Below are positions 55,648 through 64,000 of a stretch of 64,000 bases of DNA, piece by piece. The stretch is from Nitrosospira sp. Nsp2 (GTDB taxonomy: Bacteria > Pseudomonadota > Gammaproteobacteria > Burkholderiales > Nitrosomonadaceae). Each line of letters begins with the position of its first letter. Within the stretch, counting starts at the first letter, position 1. Made by a program: the position numbers and the translations under genes. The DNA lies in contig NZ_QAOU01000007.1 in assembly GCF_003050965.1 (NCBI RefSeq), forward strand, positions 1 through 64,000. Direction: 5' to 3'. Below the pieces are notes generated by a model. That model saw nothing but the letters and a program-made list of their open reading frames with translations, was not told the DNA's origin and ran no database searches.

Positions 55648-56583
55648 ATGAAGCAACTCAGCATATACCTGGTTATGATTCTGATGACGTTATGCTCGAA
55701 CACCTTCGCGACAACTGAATGGGAAACCCTTAACCATGAGTTGGAAACGCTCTATCAGCAGGGTGATTACGGGCGTGCGACCGTGGTAGCGAAAAAGGCC
55801 TTACAGACAGCCGAGCAAACGCTGGATGCGAGTCATCCCGATATTGCCACCAGTTTAAACAGCCTGGCGCTGCTGTACAACGACCAGGCGCAATATGCGC
55901 AGGCCGAACCTCTACTCAAGCGTGCGCTGCCAATTTTTGAGAACGCAGTCGGTCAGGAAACGCCCGAGGTGGCGGCCACCTTGAACAACCTCGCAATGGT
56001 GTACAGGAAGCAGGGCCAGTATGCTCAGGCAGAACCCCTCTATAAGCGGGCGCTGGCAATTGACGAGAAAGTCCATGGACCCGACCACCCAAATGTCGCC
56101 ATCAGTCTAAACAACCTGGCTCAGCTATATCAGGCGCAGGCGCAGTACGAACAGGCAGAGCCTTTACTCAAGCGTGCGCTGGAAATTCTCGAAAAAACCC
56201 TCGGGCCGAACCACCCGACCGTCGCCATGAGTCTCAACAACCTCGCGCTCCTTCACAATGCCCAAAAGCAGTATGCACAGGCTGAGCCTCTGTACAAGCG
56301 CGTTCTCGCTATTTCCAGGAAAACGTTCGGCCCGGACCATCCGAACGTGGCCTTGAGTTTGAACAATCTGGCAGGGTTATATAAGGATCAAGGCAAATAT
56401 CCGCAGGCTGAGCCACTTTTCCGCCGGGCGGTGGCAATCTCCGAAAAGTCGCTCGGCCGGGATCATCCCAATGTCGCAACAAGCCTGGAAAACCTGGCCC
56501 AACTTTATCGGGATATCGGTCATGCTGATAAAGCTGAACCATTCGATAAACGCGCGGCGGCAATAAGGGCTGCCCAAAACTAA
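55648..56583 (+). CDS. Kinesin-light-chain-like TPR repeat protein
   Basis: A secreted protein of about 311 aa: signal peptide (YLVMILMTLCSNTFA) and then roughly six 42-residue TPR repeats of the KLC type. Each carries a version of HPNVAxSLNNLAxLYxxQxxYxQAEPLxKRALAI, with very regular 126-bp periodicity in the DNA. It presumably acts as a protein-binding scaffold in the periplasm or outside; the partner is unknown. I use the ATG at 55648 because AGGA lies upstream and the signal peptide begins there; the ATG 18 nt earlier is possible. Confidence 0.85.
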   Translation: MKQLSIYLVMILMTLCSNTFATTEWETLNHELETLYQQGDYGRATVVAKKALQTAEQTLDASHPDIATSLNSLALLYNDQAQYAQAEPLLKRALPIFENAVGQETPEVAATLNNLAMVYRKQGQYAQAEPLYKRALAIDEKVHGPDHPNVAISLNNLAQLYQAQAQYEQAEPLLKRALEILEKTLGPNHPTVAMSLNNLALLHNAQKQYAQAEPLYKRVLAISRKTFGPDHPNVALSLNNLAGLYKDQGKYPQAEPLFRRAVAISEKSLGRDHPNVATSLENLAQLYRDIGHADKAEPFDKRAAAIRAAQN

Positions 56584-56651
56584 GCTGGTTTCGCAATCAG
56601 GACCTGGACGAATCCGGCAGGCGCCGGCCGGCGCCCGAAAGCCTAGGGCGA

Positions 56652-57407
56652 CTATGCGGGATAGCGATCTTCCAAATTGCTTGGCGGCATTAGCTGCTCC
56701 CATTGCCCGTTAATCAAGCCCTGCAATGGGCGGAAAGCAGCCTTATAAGCCATCTTCCGGCTATCCTTGATCCAGTATCCCAGATAAAGATAAGGCAGTT
56801 TCAATGTCAGGCACAGTTGTGCTTGCCATAAAATATTGTAGGTACCGAAGCTCGCCCCCGGCACGTCCGGATCGAAAAAGGTATACACCGACGATATCCC
56901 GTCCGGCAGTTCATCAATAATGCTGATCATGCGCAACTGACCATTTTCGCGAAACTCGACCAGACGCGAGTTAACGTTACTCGGAAGCAAAAAATGCCGG
57001 TACTGCTCGCGGCTGTCACGGTCCATACCTCCCCCGGCGTGGCGTTTTGCCTGGTACCGCAGATAGAGTGAATAGTGATCCGGGTGATAATACAAGTCGT
57101 GTTGTGTCGCCACCAACTGCTGATGACGCTTCCATGAACGGCGCTGCGTACGACTGAGAGTCAGTCTGTCAGCCACTACCCGTACTGGCATGCAGGCGCG
57201 GCAGTTGTCGCAGTAGGGACGATAGGTAAAAGCGCCGCTACGCCGAAAACCCGCCTGTACCAACTCACCATAAACGCCAGTGTCGATCAGGTGGCTGGGA
57301 GTCGCTACCTGGGAGCGCGCCAACTGCTCCGGCAGATAGCTGCATGGATAAGACGCAGTTGTATAGAACTGTAGCGCCGAAGAAGGAAGATCATTTAACT
57401 TGCTCAT
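56652..57407 (-). CDS. bpt: Aspartate/glutamate leucyltransferase Bpt
   Basis: A cytoplasmic enzyme that transfers Leu from tRNA to proteins with N-terminal Asp or Glu, marking them for ClpAP degradation (bacterial N-end rule). A protein of about 251 aa with the Ate1-like N-terminal region: [41 protein letters not shown] (written in part; Cys pairs for metal), and the C-terminal [16 protein letters not shown]. The start overlaps the aat stop region by 17 nt. Confidence 0.93.
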   Translation of the reverse strand: MSKLNDLPSSALQFYTTASYPCSYLPEQLARSQVATPSHLIDTGVYGELVQAGFRRSGAFTYRPYCDNCRACMPVRVVADRLTLSRTQRRSWKRHQQLVATQHDLYYHPDHYSLYLRYQAKRHAGGGMDRDSREQYRHFLLPSNVNSRLVEFRENGQLRMISIIDELPDGISSVYTFFDPDVPGASFGTYNILWQAQLCLTLKLPYLYLGYWIKDSRKMAYKAAFRPLQGLINGQWEQLMPPSNLEDRYPA

Positions 57408-58089
57408 GATCAAGACACCATTTTTCGCCTCGTTGAGGATAGTGTACCAATTCTTTTAATGTCTGACTAAATTCCTTCCGGGAAATTTCGCGCGCACCGA
57501 GAGAAGCGAGATGTTCTGTTTTCATCTGGCAGTCGATCATACCGAAGTCCAAACCCTGCAATTTTTTCACCAGGTGCACAAGCGCGATTTTAGAAGCGTC
57601 GGAAACGCGGGAAAACATCGACTCGCCGAAAAACATTTTTCCCAGGCCAACACCATATAAACCGCCCACCAGTTCGCCCCCTACCCAGGTTTCGACTGAA
57701 TGGGCAAGACCCATTTCATGCAGCTCTCGGTATGCCGTAATCATTTGCGGGTGAATCCAGGTGCCAGTATGCCCCTGGCGCGGAGCAGCGCATGCCTCCA
57801 TTACTTGTTTGAATGCGCTATCGGCCCGTATCTCATAGTTCTCTCTCTTTAGCACTTTCGCCAGCGATCGTGAAATCTTGAGTTCCTCGGGAAACAGCAC
57901 CATGCGTGGATCGGGGCTCCACCATAGAATAGGCTCGCCTTCGTTGGACCATGGAAAAATGCCGCGGCGGTAGGCTTCGATTAACCTTGCAGGCGAGAGG
58001 TCCCCACCAACTGCCAGGAGGCCATTTGGTCTGGTGAGCGCGGCTTCTAGTGGAGGAAAGGGCGATTCGGGTCCAAGCCAGGGAATCAT
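57391..58089 (-). CDS. aat: Leucyl/phenylalanyl-tRNA--protein transferase
   Basis: Transfers Leu or Phe from aminoacyl-tRNA to proteins starting with Arg or Lys. The 232-aa protein has the GNAT-like fold motifs [26 protein letters not shown] (written in part), [23 protein letters not shown], and [15 protein letters not shown]. Paired with bpt, so both branches of the N-end rule are encoded together. Confidence 0.96.
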   Translation of the reverse strand: MIPWLGPESPFPPLEAALTRPNGLLAVGGDLSPARLIEAYRRGIFPWSNEGEPILWWSPDPRMVLFPEELKISRSLAKVLKRENYEIRADSAFKQVMEACAAPRQGHTGTWIHPQMITAYRELHEMGLAHSVETWVGGELVGGLYGVGLGKMFFGESMFSRVSDASKIALVHLVKKLQGLDFGMIDCQMKTEHLASLGAREISRKEFSQTLKELVHYPQRGEKWCLDHEQVK

Positions 58090-58149
58090 CTATACATCCT
58101 GAAACTCAAAAAGCGCTATTTTAAGGTCACAGGTCGCCGAGTTGCAGGA

Positions 58150-58833
58150 CTATGGGAACAAGGGGCGATAATGCGTGGGATCGGGAACCTGAGCAGACTC
58201 AAATCCCGCTCGACGTATTCGGCATGAGTCACATATTCCGCACGCCCACCCGGCTTCGTCCGCCTGATAGCAGGATACCGTGACGCTATAATCCAGACCC
58301 AGCAAATTTCCCTGCTCGATTATTTGAGCCTTGGAAAGATTAAGGAGCGGCGCATGGATACGTAGCTTCGCGCCCTCTATCGCAGCTTTTGTGGCGAGGT
58401 TAGCCATGTTCTCGAACGCGGTGATGTATTCGGGTCGGCAATCGGGATAGCCGGAGTAATCCACGGCGTTGACCCCGATAAAAATATCAAGGCTCCGGAG
58501 CACTTCTGCCCAGGCGAGTGCGAGAGACAACATGATGGTGTTTCGGGCAGGCACGTACGTGACGGGTATGCCGGGTTTGATTCCCCCAGCCGGTATCGCA
58601 GTTGATAGATCGGTCAGAGCCGACCCGCCAAAGGTGGATAAGTCAACTTTGATGACCCTATGCTCGACCGCTCCGATTGAGTTGGCCAGCGCTGCGGCGG
58701 CTGCGAGTTCCGATACATGCCGCTGCCCGTAATCCACGCTTAGAGCGAAACACTCATGGCCCCTACTATGAGCAATGGCGAGCGCAGTCGCGGAGTCCAA
58801 ACCGCCGGACAACAGCACGACCGCCTTAGCCAT
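58150..58833 (-). CDS. queC: 7-cyano-7-deazaguanine synthase
   Basis: Converts 7-carboxy-7-deazaguanine to preQ0 in queuosine synthesis. A protein of about 227 aa with the ATP PP-loop [10 protein letters not shown], the [11 protein letters not shown] segment, and the zinc-binding cysteines [22 protein letters not shown] (written in full length 20 or less per segment: SCYQAD, CGICDSC). The second Met (58833) is used; one codon upstream is another ATG. It follows queE by about 30 nt. Confidence 0.95.
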   Translation of the reverse strand: MAKAVVLLSGGLDSATALAIAHSRGHECFALSVDYGQRHVSELAAAAALANSIGAVEHRVIKVDLSTFGGSALTDLSTAIPAGGIKPGIPVTYVPARNTIMLSLALAWAEVLRSLDIFIGVNAVDYSGYPDCRPEYITAFENMANLATKAAIEGAKLRIHAPLLNLSKAQIIEQGNLLGLDYSVTVSCYQADEAGWACGICDSCRIRRAGFESAQVPDPTHYRPLFP

Positions 58834-58863
58834 CAAATCCTTGCCAATACATCCTTCCTGTCG

Positions 58864-59586
58864 TCATCGCCCGGGTCCCTCGCCCCACAGCAATTTGTGC
58901 AACTGGACCTGCACCCGTACCGGCAGACGGTCACGCAAAACCCATTCAGCCAGCATGGCGGGGTCAAGTTTGCCATATACGGGCGAAAATAAAATCGGGC
59001 AAATCCGATCCAGCCGGCGCTCGCTCGTAACCTCGACCGCCCATTCGTAGTCGCTTTCATCGCAGAGCACAAACTTCACTTCATCATGGGGTGTCAGGTG
59101 ATCGAGATTGGACCAGCGGTTCTTGTCCAGCTCGCCAGAACCTGGAGTCTTCAGATCGAGGATTCTGGAAACACGCACGTCCGCTTTAGATATATCCAAA
59201 GCGCCGCTGGTTTCGAGCGATACCGAATATCCAGCGTCGCACAACAGTCCGAGCAACATAGGGCATTCTCTTTGCGCCAGAGGCTCCCCGCCGGTCACGG
59301 TCACATGGTGGACGGCGTAACTTGCGATCTCCGCCATAATGGCGGAAATAGCTATAGGCCGGCCACCATAAAAAGCATACTCGGTATCGCAATAGACGCA
59401 CCGCAATGGACAACCGGTGAGACGCACGAATACCGTCGGCAGCCCTACGCGGCTGGTCTCCCCCTGAAGCGAAAGAAAAATCTCGCTGACGCGTAGGGCG
59501 CGCTCCGGCGATGCAGAAGCTTGGTTTTCAGGCTGAGCGGAAGTTTGAACTATTTCTGGCAATGGCGTTAACAGCACGAATGTCAA
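58864..59586 (-). CDS. queE: 7-carboxy-7-deazaguanine synthase
   Basis: A radical SAM enzyme that contracts the pterin ring in queuosine (7-deazapurine) synthesis. Up to 240 aa; radical SAM motif CPLRCVYC (unusual short CxxxCxxC spacing normal for QueE), with TVTGGEPL and the GET in LQGETSRVG. The N-terminal 30 residues before LRVSEIFLSLQGE are not conserved, so the TTG start at 59586 is uncertain and a downstream GTG is possible. It is placed after the Tol-Pal genes, a common arrangement. Confidence 0.93.
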   Translation of the reverse strand: MTFVLLTPLPEIVQTSAQPENQASASPERALRVSEIFLSLQGETSRVGLPTVFVRLTGCPLRCVYCDTEYAFYGGRPIAISAIMAEIASYAVHHVTVTGGEPLAQRECPMLLGLLCDAGYSVSLETSGALDISKADVRVSRILDLKTPGSGELDKNRWSNLDHLTPHDEVKFVLCDESDYEWAVEVTSERRLDRICPILFSPVYGKLDPAMLAEWVLRDRLPVRVQVQLHKLLWGEGPGR

Positions 59587-59651
59587 GTAGAGGCATGTCC
59601 TTTTAAGTCCGTTGCGAGCGCGACCGGATCTCCGCAGGTTCCCCCGACACG

Positions 59652-60563
59652 CTACTTCAAATTGGCTAGGCGGCGCTTGGCTTTCTCGGCCGCCTCGCTT
59701 CCCGGATACTTGGCGATAAGGGTTTCGAGCGTTTTTTTGGCGGCAGCTTTTTTATTCGTTTCCTGGTGGCTGCTGGCAATATTGAGCATCGCGTCCGGAG
59801 CCTTGGCGCTGCCCGGATAATTGTTGAGTAATTTCTCCTGCGCAGTAATAGCGTTTTTGAAATCACGCAGGGCGTAATAAGAGTTACCGATCCAGTATTG
59901 AGCGCTCGGCACGAAATTTGATGCCGGGTAGCTCTTGATGAACTTGTTGAACTGAGAAATAGCGTCTTTGTATTTCCCGGCCTTGAACAGGCTGTAAGCC
60001 GCCTCATACGCCTGGTTCTCAGCGCTGTCAGCCGGCGCAGCGGCGCCCGAACTTGAGGCCGGTGCGGAAGAAGGAACGACAGCAACCGGAGCGGGGGCCA
60101 TGGCGACGGTCCCTGCATCCGTTTCCGGTACGCTGCCGACATCAGTCGCTGAATGCGCGTCAGGCTCCTTCTCTTTATGTCCGGGTGCGGCAGATTCAGA
60201 ACCCCCGGTTTCGCTGCGCTGTTCCAGTCGCCTCAACCGATCATCCAGATCAATATAAAAATCCTTCTGCCGCTTCTGTGTCAATTCGCTCTCATTGCCC
60301 AACACTTCGATCTGGCCCTGCAATTTGTTCAGCTCAAGCCTCAGAGCCTCGATCTGGTTATGCAGGTCCAACAGCGGTTGGCTGCTGAGTGCTTCATCCA
60401 GTTTAATAATACGGGCGTCAAGCGCCTGCACCTGGTTGCGCAAATCCGCGATCAGGGCCTGCTGCGAAGCGATCTGCTTGCGCGCTTCTTCGTCGTCGAA
60501 CAGACCAGCGTAGCTCGCGTTACTACCGATCAGAACCAACAATAAAAAAGCGCGCAACCGCAT
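59652..60563 (-). CDS. cpoB: Cell division coordinator CpoB (YbgF), Tol-Pal associated
   Basis: A periplasmic 303-aa protein: signal peptide (AFLLLVLIGSNASYAG), N-terminal trimerising coiled-coil (IASQQALIADLRNQVQALD), a Pro/Ala/Ser-rich linker (about 135-185) and a TPR domain (YEAAYSLFKAGKYKDAI, NSYYALRDFKNAI). It links PBP1B peptidoglycan synthesis to Tol-driven outer-membrane constriction in E. coli. It starts 2 nt after the pal stop. Confidence 0.93.
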   Translation of the reverse strand: MRLRAFLLLVLIGSNASYAGLFDDEEARKQIASQQALIADLRNQVQALDARIIKLDEALSSQPLLDLHNQIEALRLELNKLQGQIEVLGNESELTQKRQKDFYIDLDDRLRRLEQRSETGGSESAAPGHKEKEPDAHSATDVGSVPETDAGTVAMAPAPVAVVPSSAPASSSGAAAPADSAENQAYEAAYSLFKAGKYKDAISQFNKFIKSYPASNFVPSAQYWIGNSYYALRDFKNAITAQEKLLNNYPGSAKAPDAMLNIASSHQETNKKAAAKKTLETLIAKYPGSEAAEKAKRRLANLK

Positions 60564-60565
60564 CG

Positions 60566-61081
60566 TTACTCGCCCTGGTAGCGGATATCGACGCGGCGGT
60601 TTTCGGCCCAGGAGGCCTCATCGTGGCCTGTGCCGCGAGGTTTCTCCTCACCGAGACTGACGGATTCAATCTGAGATTCCTTGGCGCCCGACAGTGTCAT
60701 TGCATATCTTACGGCATCGGCCCGACGCTGACCCAGCGCAAGGTTGTATTCCCGGCTGCCGCGCTCGTCGGTGTTACCCTGCAAAAGAACTCTGGCGTTT
60801 GGGTTGCTGCGAAGATACCCGGCATGCGCGCCCGCGAGCGATTTATATTCATCCTTTACAACGTAACTGTCGAAGTCGAAATAAACGCTCCGTCGGGACA
60901 GAATATTATTCGGATCCGTGAGTGGATTGAGACTCGGCGCGGCTTCCGTCGTCGCTCGAGGAGCTTCCGTCGCCGGTTTGCCGCCCACGGACTTGTCTTC
61001 GACATCCGCACCAGGCTTCGTGGTCTTGCTCGCGCACGCCGTCAAAAGACAGATCAATAACACGCCTACAACTTTTTTCAT
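60566..61081 (-). CDS. pal: Peptidoglycan-associated lipoprotein Pal
   Basis: An outer-membrane lipoprotein of 171 aa. The lipobox LLTACAS puts the acylated Cys at about 16; an OmpA-like peptidoglycan-binding domain occupies the C-terminal two thirds (YFDFDSYVVKDEY, LQGNTDERGSREYNLALGQ, RRADAVRYAM). It is the outer-membrane end of the Tol-Pal complex. Confidence 0.96.
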   Translation of the reverse strand: MKKVVGVLLICLLTACASKTTKPGADVEDKSVGGKPATEAPRATTEAAPSLNPLTDPNNILSRRSVYFDFDSYVVKDEYKSLAGAHAGYLRSNPNARVLLQGNTDERGSREYNLALGQRRADAVRYAMTLSGAKESQIESVSLGEEKPRGTGHDEASWAENRRVDIRYQGE

Positions 61082-61117
61082 TTCATTTCCTTTCAGGTTG
61101 ACTAAAAAATGCGGATG

Positions 61118-62419
61118 CTAGTTATGCGGCTTTCGCAAGGGTCCCCATGCCGGCTCTCTTATATCTCCAGCTTGCGTTGAAAGCTGTTGTCTTGTTTTGC
61201 CATCGCTGGAAACCGCGGATAATATACCACGGCCCTTTATTTCAGTTGCATACAGTACGATCCTGCCGTTGGGAGCAAAGCTTGGAGATTCGTCAAATTG
61301 TGAATCTGTAAGCAATTGCACCTGGCGGGTAGCCAGATCCTGTATCGCGACATTGTATCTGTCGCCGCTGCGATGGATAAACGTAAAGCTTCTTCCGTCA
61401 GGGCTGTAATGGGGACTGACGTTATAACTGCCCTCGAACGTAAGGCGTTCCGCTGACCTGGATGTGCCTTCAGTTACGGGCATGCGATAGATCTGTGGGC
61501 TGCCCCCGCGGTCGGAGGTAAAAATGATATAACGGCCGTCGGGAGAAAAACTTGGCTCGGTATCGATACCGGAACTTTGGCTCAGGCGCTGCAATCCCCC
61601 ACCATCAACGTTAACCAGAAAAATCTGCGACCCCCCCATCAGTGATAACACCACGGCGAGCTTGGTGCCATCGGGCGACCATGCGGGGGCGCTGTTGCTG
61701 CCCCTGTAATTGGCGACCGCCTTGCGCGCGCGCGTTGCGAGGGTTTGCACGTATACCACCGGTTTCTTGTTTTCGAACGACACATAGGCCAACCGGGTGC
61801 CGTCCGGCGACCAGGAGGGGGATATTATCGGCTCGGTATATTCAATCACAGACTGGGCGTTATAGCCGTCCGCGTCCGCCACCTGCAACGAATATTTCTT
61901 TCCCTGCTTCACCACAAATGCAATACGCGTGCTGAACACGCCGGGGTCACCGGTCAGTTTTTCGTAAATCAAATCGGCTATGCGATGCGCGGCGGCGCGC
62001 AACTGTTCCGGGGCCACGGTCTCCGCATAGCTCGCCAGTTGCACCTGCTTGGCAACGTCCAGTAACTGGACCCTGATCGAGACTTGCCCCCCCGCCAGGG
62101 TGGTTGTGCTGCCAATAACCAGGGCCCCGGCGCCCCGGTTGATCCAGTCCGGATAACTCACCTCGACCGGTTCATGCGGCCTGAGACCACCCGGCTCAAC
62201 CAGCTTGAATAATCCGCTGCGTTGCAAATCTGCCGCCACCACAGGGGTGATACCCTGCCGGAGTTTTTCTTCGGCGGCAAAGGGAACGATGGCGATTGGA
62301 ATTTGAGTTGCTCCGCCGCCAAAAATCTCGATGTTGAGCGTGGCTTGAGCGGTTGCACCCGCCAACCACAGGAAAAGGACAGCGGCATAGCTTAAAAATC
62401 TGCGCAGGCGAATTTGCAT
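61118..62419 (-). CDS. tolB: Tol-Pal system protein TolB
   Basis: A periplasmic beta-propeller protein of 433 aa with a signal peptide. The N-terminal domain (IVPFAAEEKLRQGITPVVAADLQRSGLF, shortened here) precedes a six-bladed propeller with repeated SWSPDGTRLAYVS, AWSPDGTKLAVV, SFSPDGRYIIFTSDR and YSPDGRSFTFI segments. It binds Pal and the energy-driven TolA. Confidence 0.96.
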   Translation of the reverse strand: MQIRLRRFLSYAAVLFLWLAGATAQATLNIEIFGGGATQIPIAIVPFAAEEKLRQGITPVVAADLQRSGLFKLVEPGGLRPHEPVEVSYPDWINRGAGALVIGSTTTLAGGQVSIRVQLLDVAKQVQLASYAETVAPEQLRAAAHRIADLIYEKLTGDPGVFSTRIAFVVKQGKKYSLQVADADGYNAQSVIEYTEPIISPSWSPDGTRLAYVSFENKKPVVYVQTLATRARKAVANYRGSNSAPAWSPDGTKLAVVLSLMGGSQIFLVNVDGGGLQRLSQSSGIDTEPSFSPDGRYIIFTSDRGGSPQIYRMPVTEGTSRSAERLTFEGSYNVSPHYSPDGRSFTFIHRSGDRYNVAIQDLATRQVQLLTDSQFDESPSFAPNGRIVLYATEIKGRGILSAVSSDGKTRQQLSTQAGDIREPAWGPLRKPHN

Positions 62420-62465
62420 CGATATGACCTTCAGGGAATTCGCGGGAGGACGTAAATTATACCAG

Positions 62466-63320
62466 TCATTCGTGGTAATGCACCTTGACGTTCAAATTGC
62501 GGAATTTGGAGAAGAGCGCGGGATCGGGCGGCAGCGGAAGTGGTTTGGACATGAAAATGCCGCGCTCCACGGCGCTGTCGAAGGCGGGATATCCGCTTGT
62601 CCTGCGCATTTTGACGTCAAGAATATCGCCCCCGGGAAGCAACGTAACGTCGAACTCCACGGCAGGGTTTCCCGGCAAATCGGGCGGCATGACGATGTTC
62701 CGTCTGATCTTTGCCATGATTTTGGCTTTGTACTCCGCCATCTCGTCCGCCAAACGCGACTGTGCCGCCGCCAGTTGCTGAAGCTTGTCGTTTGCTTCCT
62801 GCTCCCGTTGAAGCCGCTCGACCTCCGCGGCGATTCTTGTTTTCTGCTCTTTCTCCTTCTGCTCCTTCTCCCTCTCCTTCTGCTCTTTCTCTTTAAGTTC
62901 TTTCGCCTTTTCCTTCTCCGCCTGCTCCTTTAGCTCCTTCTGCTCTTTCTTGGACTGTTGCTTCTGCTCCACCGGTTTTTTCTCCGGTTTGGGTTTTTCA
63001 ATTTTTTCCTTGATAGCAATATCCGGCTTTGCCGGAGGCGGAACCTCGGGCTTCGGTGGAGGCGGGAACGGCTTGGCTTCCTGAGGCGGTGGCGGCGACG
63101 GCGGGGGCGGCGGTGCTTTTACCTCCGGCTGAACGGGCAACGGGGGGGGCGGCAGGCTGCTCCACAACTCCACCGCCATGCCTTCCGGCGGAAATGTTTT
63201 CCAATTAAGGCCGAAAATCATGAACGCAAAAAAAACGATATGTACGAGTACTGCCAGCACGCCCGCTCGCAACCGTCCCGGCTCAAGATGCGTTGAATTG
63301 CGCAATGCGATGCCTGTCAC
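62466..63320 (-). CDS. tolA: TolA, energy-transducing cell envelope protein
   Basis: A 284-aa inner-membrane protein with one transmembrane helix (AGVLAVLVHIVFFAFMIFGL). A proline-rich stretch (PPPPLP, PPPPPSPPPP) and a long Lys/Glu-rich helical domain (KEQKELKEQAEKEKAKELKEK) span the periplasm. The C-terminal domain III contains VEFDVTLLPGGDILDVKM. It transmits proton-motive energy from TolQR to TolB/Pal. The low-complexity helix is normal for TolA. Confidence 0.95.
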   Translation of the reverse strand: MTGIALRNSTHLEPGRLRAGVLAVLVHIVFFAFMIFGLNWKTFPPEGMAVELWSSLPPPPLPVQPEVKAPPPPPSPPPPQEAKPFPPPPKPEVPPPAKPDIAIKEKIEKPKPEKKPVEQKQQSKKEQKELKEQAEKEKAKELKEKEQKEREKEQKEKEQKTRIAAEVERLQREQEANDKLQQLAAAQSRLADEMAEYKAKIMAKIRRNIVMPPDLPGNPAVEFDVTLLPGGDILDVKMRRTSGYPAFDSAVERGIFMSKPLPLPPDPALFSKFRNLNVKVHYHE

Positions 63321-63330
63321 GTCGGACCGT

Positions 63331-63747
63331 TCATTTCGGTCTGGCCAGCAGCCCCACCTTCTTCACCTGCTGCTGTTGCAGAATATCCATTACATTTATC
63401 ACTTCTTCATAACGGACACTTTTATCCCCGGCAATTACCACCGGCTGCTCGGTGTTTACAGCCTGTTTCCGTTTGATGGCCTCGACCAGTTCATCCCGGC
63501 TGATTTTTCGCTCACCCCCGGCCACGGACCGGTCATGGAGTCTCAAACTGCCGTCCGCCTTGACGATGACTTCGAGCGGCGCGACGGGTGGCGCCAGAGA
63601 TTTTCCGATCTGAGGCAATTCGATCTCGCCGGGGGTGATCAACGGCGCGGTAATCATGAAAATTATCAGCAGCACGAGCATTACGTCGATGTACGGAACG
63701 ACGTTTATCTCGTTCATCAGGCGGCGTCTGCTGCGGCGCTCAGTCAT
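63331..63747 (-). CDS. tolR: Tol-Pal proton channel subunit TolR
   Basis: A 138-aa ExbD-like protein with a single transmembrane helix carrying the proton-path Asp (NVVPYIDVMLVLLIIFMITAP) and a periplasmic domain. It forms the proton channel with TolQ. It lies 24 nt after tolQ and 10 nt before tolA. Confidence 0.96.
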   Translation of the reverse strand: MTERRSRRRLMNEINVVPYIDVMLVLLIIFMITAPLITPGEIELPQIGKSLAPPVAPLEVIVKADGSLRLHDRSVAGGERKISRDELVEAIKRKQAVNTEQPVVIAGDKSVRYEEVINVMDILQQQQVKKVGLLARPK

Positions 63748-63771
63748 TGCATTTGCCCCATGGCATCATCT

Positions 63772-64000
63772 TCATCCGGACGCTTGCCGCTGCAATACAT
63801 TAGACAATTCTTCCATGAAACTCTCAAAACGGGTCGCGAGTCGATCTATGTTACTGGCGTAGCGGTTATAGGCGATCACCGCAGGAATGGCAGAAAACAA
63901 TCCCATGGCAGTCGCGATCAGTGCCTCCGCTATGCCCGGCGCCACATGAGCGATAGTGGCTTGCGCAACGTTGGACAATCCACGGAAAGAATTCATAATC
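63772..64000 (-). CDS. tolQ: TolQ, proton channel subunit (C-terminal part, cut by window edge)
   Basis: The last 76 or so codons of an ExbB/TolQ-like protein; the frame runs past the right edge, so the 5' part is missing. The visible segment GLSNVAQATIAHVAPGIAEALIATAMGLFSAIPAVIAYNR (written here as two parts: VAPGIAEALIATAMG and LFSAIPAVIAYNR) is the conserved TolQ/ExbB membrane helix region. It should be the first gene of tolQ-tolR-tolA-tolB-pal-cpoB. Confidence 0.93.
   Translation of the reverse strand, partial: IMNSFRGLSNVAQATIAHVAPGIAEALIATAMGLFSAIPAVIAYNRYASNIDRLATRFESFMEELSNVLQRQASG

Noticed and set aside
1-64000. CRISPR array, prophage, rRNA or tRNA genes
   Set aside because: No spaced direct repeats, phage genes or RNA-gene motifs were seen at any point in the window.

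Overview
The window reads as a chromosomal segment of a betaproteobacterium, most consistent with the Nitrosomonadaceae (Nitrosospira-like ammonia oxidisers). This rests on gene content: a copper nitrite reductase, an exosortase-A (XrtA/PEP-CTERM) cluster with PrsK/PrsR, Bpt next to Aat, hemCDXY, pyrD next to an RnfB-type ferredoxin, and tolQRA-tolB-pal-cpoB-queE-queC. No amo/hao gene, rRNA or tRNA is present, so the genus is an inference. Coding density is high. The only mobile-element trace is a MITE-like remnant near 1.4-1.56 kb.

Layout. 0.2-1.3 kb: nirK with a strong terminator. 1.4-1.56 kb: MITE-like element. 1.8-10.8 kb: an unbroken minus-strand run of nine genes. In transcription order these are two GT-A-type transferases of the rSAM/selenodomain-associated kind, an ArsM-like arsenite methyltransferase, a radical SAM protein, a membrane (VTT)/flavin disulfide reductase fusion, and pstS-pstC-pstA-pstB. 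It looks like a combined arsenic (or selenium) handling and phosphate-uptake locus and is the most interesting part of the window. 11.2-20.9 kb: the XrtA/PEP-CTERM accessory cluster (initiating glycosyltransferase, PrsK, PrsR, acyl-CoA ligase, PLP decarboxylase, amidotransferase), all on the minus strand. 21.6-24.1 kb: two NarL-type response-regulator proteins, one with a degenerate receiver and no DNA-binding domain, then a secreted trypsin-like protease and a DUF2024 protein. 24.4-26.1 kb: an OprO/OprP-type phosphate porin behind a clear Pho box. 26.2-32.9 kb: a large DUF748 envelope protein, DUF2784, a TauE/SafE exporter with a palindromic upstream site, DUF2490 and a small secreted protein.

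32.9-64 kb is mostly housekeeping: TlpA-like redoxin, DsbD, CutA, an NAD-dependent epimerase and an AscD-like iron-sulfur flavoreductase; hemC-hemD-hemX-hemY with 4-nt overlaps; ppc; miaB-phoH-ybeY-corC; a divergent inorganic pyrophosphatase; uup; two small c-type cytochromes; DUF1841, nth, rnfB-like and pyrD; a kinesin-light-chain-like TPR protein; bpt and aat; queC and queE; and the Tol-Pal envelope operon, cut at the right edge inside tolQ.

Working together: phosphate acquisition (outer-membrane porin with Pho box, Pst transporter) recurs in two places, and the Pst genes are directly downstream of putative organoarsenic genes, which fits a cell that must tell arsenate from phosphate. Cell-envelope functions (XrtA cluster, DUF748, Tol-Pal, DsbD/TlpA) make up much of the rest. 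All functional calls come from reading the translations by eye; no database search was run.
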